The position numbers and the translations under genes were made by a program. From Spirochaetales bacterium (GTDB lineage: Bacteria; Spirochaetota; Spirochaetia; DSM-2461): a stretch of 10,779 nt of DNA. The DNA lies in contig PDRU01000144.1 in assembly GCA_002748225.1 (NCBI GenBank), forward strand, positions 1 through 10,779, in the 5' to 3' direction. The notes below the pieces were generated by a model. The model saw only the letters and a list, made by a program, of their open reading frames with translations. It made no database searches and was not told the DNA's origin. Shown here piece after piece: positions 6,960-10,779 of this stretch (position 1 is the first letter of the stretch; each line of letters opens with the position of its first letter).

Positions 6960-6965
6960 AGCTGA

Positions 6966-6971
6966 AGTGTA
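6966..6971 (-). promoter_or_regulatory. Possible -10 of the aldo/keto reductase gene
   Basis: TACACT on the minus strand (6971-6966) lies six bases before the GTG start, which would make the transcript leaderless or nearly so. The hexamer has four of six matches and no good -35, so this is weak on its own; it is noted because the opposing DHH gene has the same geometry. Confidence 0.25.
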
Positions 6972-6990
6972 GCATGGAAAAAAATGACGG

Positions 6991-7019
6991 GTAATTGTTT
7001 TTTTCAGTTTTGTAATTAC
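6991..7019. promoter_or_regulatory. Paired GTAATT sites, candidate operator between divergent genes
   Basis: GTAATT occurs at 6991-6996 and 7012-7017, exactly 21 bp apart (two helical turns). The second copy is part of the perfect palindrome GTAATTAC (7012-7019), which overlaps the proposed -35 of the DHH gene. GGTAATT (6990-6996) and AATTACC (7014-7020) also form a 7-bp inverted repeat. Position and phasing suit a dimeric regulator, but no regulator is identified. Confidence 0.35.
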
Positions 7020-7038
7020 CGGAGAATCACTATACAAT
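7010..7038 (+). promoter_or_regulatory. Candidate promoter of the DHH-CBS gene, implying a leaderless transcript
   Basis: TTGTAA (7010-7015) and TACAAT (7033-7038) are separated by exactly 17 bp. Only six bases lie between the -10 and the ATG at 7045, so transcription would start at or within a base or two of the start codon. There is no Shine-Dalgarno sequence before the ATG, consistent with leaderless translation. Confidence 0.5.
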
Positions 7039-7044
7039 ACATCT

Positions 7045-8340
7045 ATGTCTGACACCTCTTCGTTTATAGTGGGCCATGCCAATATGGATTTGGACTGTCT
7101 GGGCTCTATGGCGCTGGCCTCCGTACTCTTTCCGGAATGCCGGCCGGTACGCAGCCGTCTGGCTCATCCTGCTGTACGGGAAGCCATAACGCTCTATGAA
7201 GATGAGCTTCCCCTTTTATCTCTGAAGGATATAAAGGGCATCGTTCCTGATCGCGTTGTTGTAGTGGATACCCGTTCGCGCGGCAGAATCCGGGAATTCC
7301 TGGATGCCGCAGGCGGTTTTCCTGTTTCCATTGAAATTTACGATCACCACAGCAATGAGGAAACCGACATACCAGGCGCCCGGCTTGTGGAGAATTTCTA
7401 CGGCGCCCAGTCTTCCGCCATGGCCCTGATGTGCCGTGATAATAATTTGCGGGTGGAACAGGCCATTGCCACTCTGGCGCTGGCGGGGATCTATGCGGAT
7501 ACAGGGAACTTTACACACAACTCCACTACCGCGCATGATTTTGAGGCTGTCAGCTGGCTTATGCAGCAGGGAGCTTCTCTGAAAATGGTGCGGCGTCTGC
7601 TCCGTCCTTTAAGAGAACCCTTTCAGCTTGATCTTTTTCACCGTATTCTGGGTAACCTTACCTGGAGACGTTTTCACGGTCATGAGGTGGGACTTTCCCG
7701 GGTCAGTATTTCGCATCAGACTTCCGGGGTTGCGGAAGTTGTGGATCAGGTTTTCAGTTCCGAGCCTCTGGACGGACTGCTGGTTCTTGTGGATATTGAG
7801 GATAAACAGCATCATCTGCTTATCGGGCGCAGCCGGAAAGACAAGTTTAACCTGCTGGATATACTGGCAGTTTTTAACGGACACGGCCATGTGGGCGCTG
7901 CCTCCGCTCTTATTAAAGAGGGGGGAGATATATGGCTCCAGCTGCTCATGCAGCTGGAAACGGTTCCCGGAGATGCCGTTACGGCTTCTGAACTGATGAC
8001 AAAAGATGTTAAAACGCTGCAGCTGAACATGCCGGTAATGGAAGCTTCAATGTTTTTTGAGCAGACCGGATTTACCGGAGCACCGGTTGTGGATAAAGCC
8101 GGTGAGCTTGTCGGTATGTTTTCTTTGAAGGATGTCAGTAAGGCACGTAAGAGTTCGGCCATGCATGCTCCGGTCAGCGCCTATATGACACGGCGAATTA
8201 TTTCCTGCGCTCCCGGCGATACAATACGAGAGATGGAGCGGCTTATGATGACACATAATGTCGGTCATCTGCCGGTGATGGACGGCCGCCGGATTCTGGG
8301 TCTTATAACCCGGGGTGATTATAAAAAATATTACAGCTGA
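7045..8340 (+). CDS. DHH-DHHA1 phosphoesterase with two CBS domains
   Basis: Predicted cytoplasmic metal-dependent phosphodiesterase (431 residues). The DHH domain has GHANMDLDCLG (10-20: His11, Asp15, Asp17), VVVVDTRS (71-78: Asp75), YDHHSNE (99-105: Asp100, His101, His102) and GIYADTGNFTHNSTTAHDF (148-166: Asp152). A DHHA1 domain follows, with NGHGHVGAASALIK (278-291) where relatives have GGGGH. Two CBS domains lie at about 315-366 and 377-430 and may bind adenine nucleotides. The motifs match the N-terminal half of long tRNA CCA/A-adding enzymes, but the protein stops right after the second CBS domain with no nucleotidyltransferase head. Likely substrates are short RNAs or cyclic dinucleotides; this is inference. 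The start is fixed by motif I beginning only eight residues in. The 3' end overlaps the convergent RND gene by 10 bp. Confidence 0.9.
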   Translation: MSDTSSFIVGHANMDLDCLGSMALASVLFPECRPVRSRLAHPAVREAITLYEDELPLLSLKDIKGIVPDRVVVVDTRSRGRIREFLDAAGGFPVSIEIYDHHSNEETDIPGARLVENFYGAQSSAMALMCRDNNLRVEQAIATLALAGIYADTGNFTHNSTTAHDFEAVSWLMQQGASLKMVRRLLRPLREPFQLDLFHRILGNLTWRRFHGHEVGLSRVSISHQTSGVAEVVDQVFSSEPLDGLLVLVDIEDKQHHLLIGRSRKDKFNLLDILAVFNGHGHVGAASALIKEGGDIWLQLLMQLETVPGDAVTASELMTKDVKTLQLNMPVMEASMFFEQTGFTGAPVVDKAGELVGMFSLKDVSKARKSSAMHAPVSAYMTRRIISCAPGDTIREMERLMMTHNVGHLPVMDGRRILGLITRGDYKKYYS

Positions 8341-10646
8341 TCCTTCTTTTTGCGGCGGCCGGCTGTTTCCATAAATGCTATGGCCGCAGGAATAAAAACA
8401 ATTGTTCCCAGCATTGTGGAAAACAATGTTCCCGCGACAAGGTAGCCGAAGTAGACAATAGGTTTAAAACTGGCCACAAAGAGCATCATAAGGCCGGCAA
8501 CCAGAGCCAGAGTTGTCAGCACTATGGGCCGGCCGGTAATTTTCAGGGAATTGTGCAGGGCAAGCGGCCATGGGTTTGTCCGGCGCTGGCTGCGGTACTG
8601 CAGAATAAAATGGACCGCGTCATCCAGGCCGACGCCTACGGTAACATTAGTAACCAGTATAGTGGTTATGTCCAGAGGAATCCCCGAAAGGTAAAGACTC
8701 AGATAGTACCAGCAAATACCGCTGATAAGAGGGAACAGGGCAACAATACTGAACGATATTGAGCGGAAAAAGACGGCCGTAACGATCATGCCCAGAATTA
8801 GGGATATTAACATGGAACGCGTCTGATTACGGTTTATAACCCGGGAAGAGTCCATAAAGAGCAGTGTGTTGCCCCAGAGATACGACTCCATTTCTGAACC
8901 AATTGTTTGTTCCAGCTCATTCCGGACAAACTTCAGAAAGACGCGCAGGTCATCTTCATTCATCAGTGTGAATGTCTCGGGTTCCGCCAGCTTCAGGTAA
9001 ATGGTAATACGGCTGCCGTCTTCACTTATAATGGAAGATTCCTGTCCTACCGAAAATTTGTCAGCCGGAATAAGTTTGAAGTAACGGCTCAGAAGCAGTA
9101 TCAGTCCCCGGGATTGGGGAACTTCCTCTGTACCGTTCACGGTTTTGTTCATGGCTTTCAGTATGGTCAGGAAAGATAAATTGTTGGTTACTGCCGGATG
9201 GCTGTTAAGAACCGACTCCAGCTTGTCAACCTTTCTGAGAACTTCAGGTGTAAGGAAATAGTTTTTCTCGTTATTGGGGGCACTCAGGGTAATGTTAAAT
9301 GTCTGGGAGCCTCCGCTGTAATGGTTTATAAAACGGGTGTCGGAAATAAGCCGCTCAGTGGAAGGAAAATAGGAATAATAATCTGACTGATGCCGGATAG
9401 CAGGATGCACCAGGAAATAACTGATTATAAGCATCAGAAAAACAGCCGCGACAATGTATCTGTTTTTGGCAGATCCGTTTCCAAGCCATGTAACAATGCG
9501 GGTCAGCCGGCCTTTACTTATTTTTTCATGACGCGGCTTTCGGGGCGGGGGAAGAATATTAAGCATGGCGGGAAGAAAAAACAGGGCAAGAAGGCCGCAG
9601 AAAAAAATGCCCAGACTGCCGGCCAGGCCGAATTCCCTCAGCGGCTGCAGATCGGTTGCCAGCAGACTTATAAAGCAGATCATTGTGGTCAGGGCCGATA
9701 CAACAACAGTGCGAAAGACATGCTCTACCGAATCTGCCAGCCATTGTACTTTGTCAGGGCCTTCTTTCGGGGCGTTCCTGTAGTATTCATTGAGTATGTG
9801 AATGGTGTAAGAGCTGCCTATTGTCAGAATAAGCGAGGGAATTATAACACTGATAACGGTAATGGGATAATCCATTAAAGCCATCAGCCCCACTGTCCAT
9901 ATGGCGCCGACTGCAACAACAGCAATAGGCAGCAGCACTGAGCGGATAGAGCGGAAGCTCAGCCAGAAAATAATCAGCATGGCAACTAAAGCCAGTACAA
10001 GTAAAATGGAAAAGTCCTTACCCAGCAGATAGGCCACTCTTTCACGGAATGGGTGTTCTCCGGTGTAATAGACTGTGGTAATTTTTTCCAGAGGAACAAT
10101 GGCTTCCTGAAAAGCTCTGGTCAGTTCCATAAAATCGGCATCGGAAGAAGTTATAAAAAGTGCTGTAAGTATTTTTCCGTTTTCCGCGGAAACAAAACTG
10201 TTGGAAAGAGAGGGGTTTTCAACCCGTTGCCGGAACAGCGCCAGGCTTTCCGCGTCTGTTGGTACACGTCCGCCGGGAGAGAGGGTTCCCGGAATAATCC
10301 GTTTATTTTTATGCTCAAAAAATATAAAGTTGAACGGATCCATTCCGGATTCTACCCCGGGAATTGTCATAACCCTGTCAATGGTCTGCTGGAAAACCTG
10401 AAGAACTTCCATGCCGGGAAATTCATCCTGGGCAATGGTGAGGATAAGATAGTTGGAGTCTTCGTTTTGTACACCCAGATCCTCGCGTATCCTGTTAATT
10501 CTCCGGGACTTCTGGGGCATAAGGGTATTGATGTTGGTATCCGTTCGTACTTTTAGGGCCTGAAAGCCCAGAACTACGGTAAGTACGGCAATGACAACAA
10601 TAATGGGTACTGAAAAACGGAGAGAATTCTTAATAAACTGATTCAT
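8331..10646 (-). CDS. RND superfamily exporter (MMPL domain)
   Basis: Inner-membrane proton-driven transporter of the RND/MMPL type, which typically moves lipids or other hydrophobic molecules. The 771 residues show two repeats: TM1 at about 11-31, a large extracytoplasmic loop (32-210), then TM2-6 near 213-231, 236-256, 264-284, 312-332 and 340-363. The second half has TM7 at 398-416, a loop (417-610), then TM8-12 at about 612-757. TM4 carries IGSSYTIH (276-283) and TM10 carries GVGLDDAVHF (671-680); Asp675-Asp676 occupy the usual proton-relay position. The tail is basic (GRRKKKDQ). It is shorter than AcrB-type pumps (over 1000), and no membrane-fusion or outer-membrane partner is visible, as in hopanoid- and MmpL-type exporters. 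It has no Shine-Dalgarno sequence, but the ATG overlaps the stop of the upstream gene as ATGA, so translation is probably coupled. Cargo is unknown. Confidence 0.92.
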   Translation of the reverse strand: MNQFIKNSLRFSVPIIVVIAVLTVVLGFQALKVRTDTNINTLMPQKSRRINRIREDLGVQNEDSNYLILTIAQDEFPGMEVLQVFQQTIDRVMTIPGVESGMDPFNFIFFEHKNKRIIPGTLSPGGRVPTDAESLALFRQRVENPSLSNSFVSAENGKILTALFITSSDADFMELTRAFQEAIVPLEKITTVYYTGEHPFRERVAYLLGKDFSILLVLALVAMLIIFWLSFRSIRSVLLPIAVVAVGAIWTVGLMALMDYPITVISVIIPSLILTIGSSYTIHILNEYYRNAPKEGPDKVQWLADSVEHVFRTVVVSALTTMICFISLLATDLQPLREFGLAGSLGIFFCGLLALFFLPAMLNILPPPRKPRHEKISKGRLTRIVTWLGNGSAKNRYIVAAVFLMLIISYFLVHPAIRHQSDYYSYFPSTERLISDTRFINHYSGGSQTFNITLSAPNNEKNYFLTPEVLRKVDKLESVLNSHPAVTNNLSFLTILKAMNKTVNGTEEVPQSRGLILLLSRYFKLIPADKFSVGQESSIISEDGSRITIYLKLAEPETFTLMNEDDLRVFLKFVRNELEQTIGSEMESYLWGNTLLFMDSSRVINRNQTRSMLISLILGMIVTAVFFRSISFSIVALFPLISGICWYYLSLYLSGIPLDITTILVTNVTVGVGLDDAVHFILQYRSQRRTNPWPLALHNSLKITGRPIVLTTLALVAGLMMLFVASFKPIVYFGYLVAGTLFSTMLGTIVFIPAAIAFMETAGRRKKKDQL

Positions 10647-10779
10647 TGTGTTGTGTAACTCAGGGAATAGAATATTGGGGTTTTCAGAAGGATAACCGGC
10701 AGTACGGGCACCTTATAGCGGACAGTATGGCCGTCCACACGGGTACCCCCGCTTTGCCCGGTAATTTTTCCGTCTACCC
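10643..10779 (-). CDS. 3' end of a gene upstream of the RND exporter (partial)
   Basis: On the minus strand one frame is open from the window edge for 44 codons (start VDGKITGQSGGTRVDGHTVR, end SLSYTTQ) and stops at TGA (10645-10643), overlapping the exporter ATG as ATGA. The other two minus frames hit stops within this stretch. The four-base overlap and the exporter's missing Shine-Dalgarno sequence support a real, translationally coupled gene. I do not recognise the tail. RND/MMPL genes often follow a LolA-like lipoprotein-carrier gene, but nothing here confirms that. Confidence 0.6.
   Translation of the reverse strand, partial: VDGKITGQSGGTRVDGHTVRYKVPVLPVILLKTPIFYSLSYTTQ

Noticed and set aside
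6960..7082. Longer reductase reading frame starting at 7082
   Set aside because: The extra 41 residues have no family resemblance, overlap the DHH gene start and promoter, and the conserved MQYR start falls at GTG 6959.
9390..9878. 162-codon plus-strand open frame opposite the RND exporter
   Set aside because: It lies wholly antisense to a well-conserved membrane protein gene, has no ribosome binding site or recognisable motif, and reads as a shadow frame.
10053..10556. 167-codon plus-strand open frame opposite the RND exporter
   Set aside because: Antisense to the first periplasmic loop of the exporter; composition is that of a shadow frame and no start signal is evident.

Overview
This is an ordinary-looking, gene-dense chromosomal window, roughly half G+C by eye. 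It holds eight essentially complete protein genes and the 3' ends of two more. I see no rRNA, tRNA, CRISPR array, insertion sequence or phage gene. Gene content points to a Gram-negative-type, probably anaerobic or microaerophilic bacterium: a two-cluster ferredoxin-fused aldo/keto reductase, an RND exporter, and the DHH-CBS module otherwise known from long tRNA nucleotidyltransferases. A spirochaete fits, because a DtxR/TroR-like regulator follows a gene with overlapping stop and start codons, as in treponemal tro operons. This placement is weak inference.

Layout. 1-36: last codons of an upstream plus-strand gene, overlapping by GTGA the start of a three-domain DtxR-family regulator with manganese-type ligands (33-701). 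702-955: intergenic, with a hairpin, an extended -10 promoter and a nested inverted repeat in the leader of the next gene. 956-1903: a class III nucleotide-cyclase-like protein with a helical N-terminal domain and several altered catalytic positions. 1909-3735 and 3826-4368 (minus): ilvD, then msrA. 4448-5695 (plus): uraA, divergent from msrA. 5730-6959 (minus): ferredoxin-fused aldo/keto reductase, whose last codons lie inside the uraA terminator. 7045-8340 (plus): DHH-DHHA1-CBS-CBS protein. 8331-10646 (minus): 771-residue RND/MMPL exporter, coupled by ATGA to an upstream gene that leaves the window.

The genes do not form one pathway: metal homeostasis, branched-chain amino acid synthesis, methionine sulfoxide repair, uracil uptake, a redox enzyme, RNA or nucleotide turnover and export are interleaved on alternating strands. 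Convergent ends are very tight (5 bp gap, 34 bp gap with a shared terminator, 10 bp overlap). Divergent pairs share short promoter regions.

The best candidates for something under-described are the cyclase-like protein with its structured leader, the stand-alone DHH-CBS module that appears to start at or near its own transcription start, and the paired GTAATT sites between that gene and the reductase. I found no clear multi-gene novel system.
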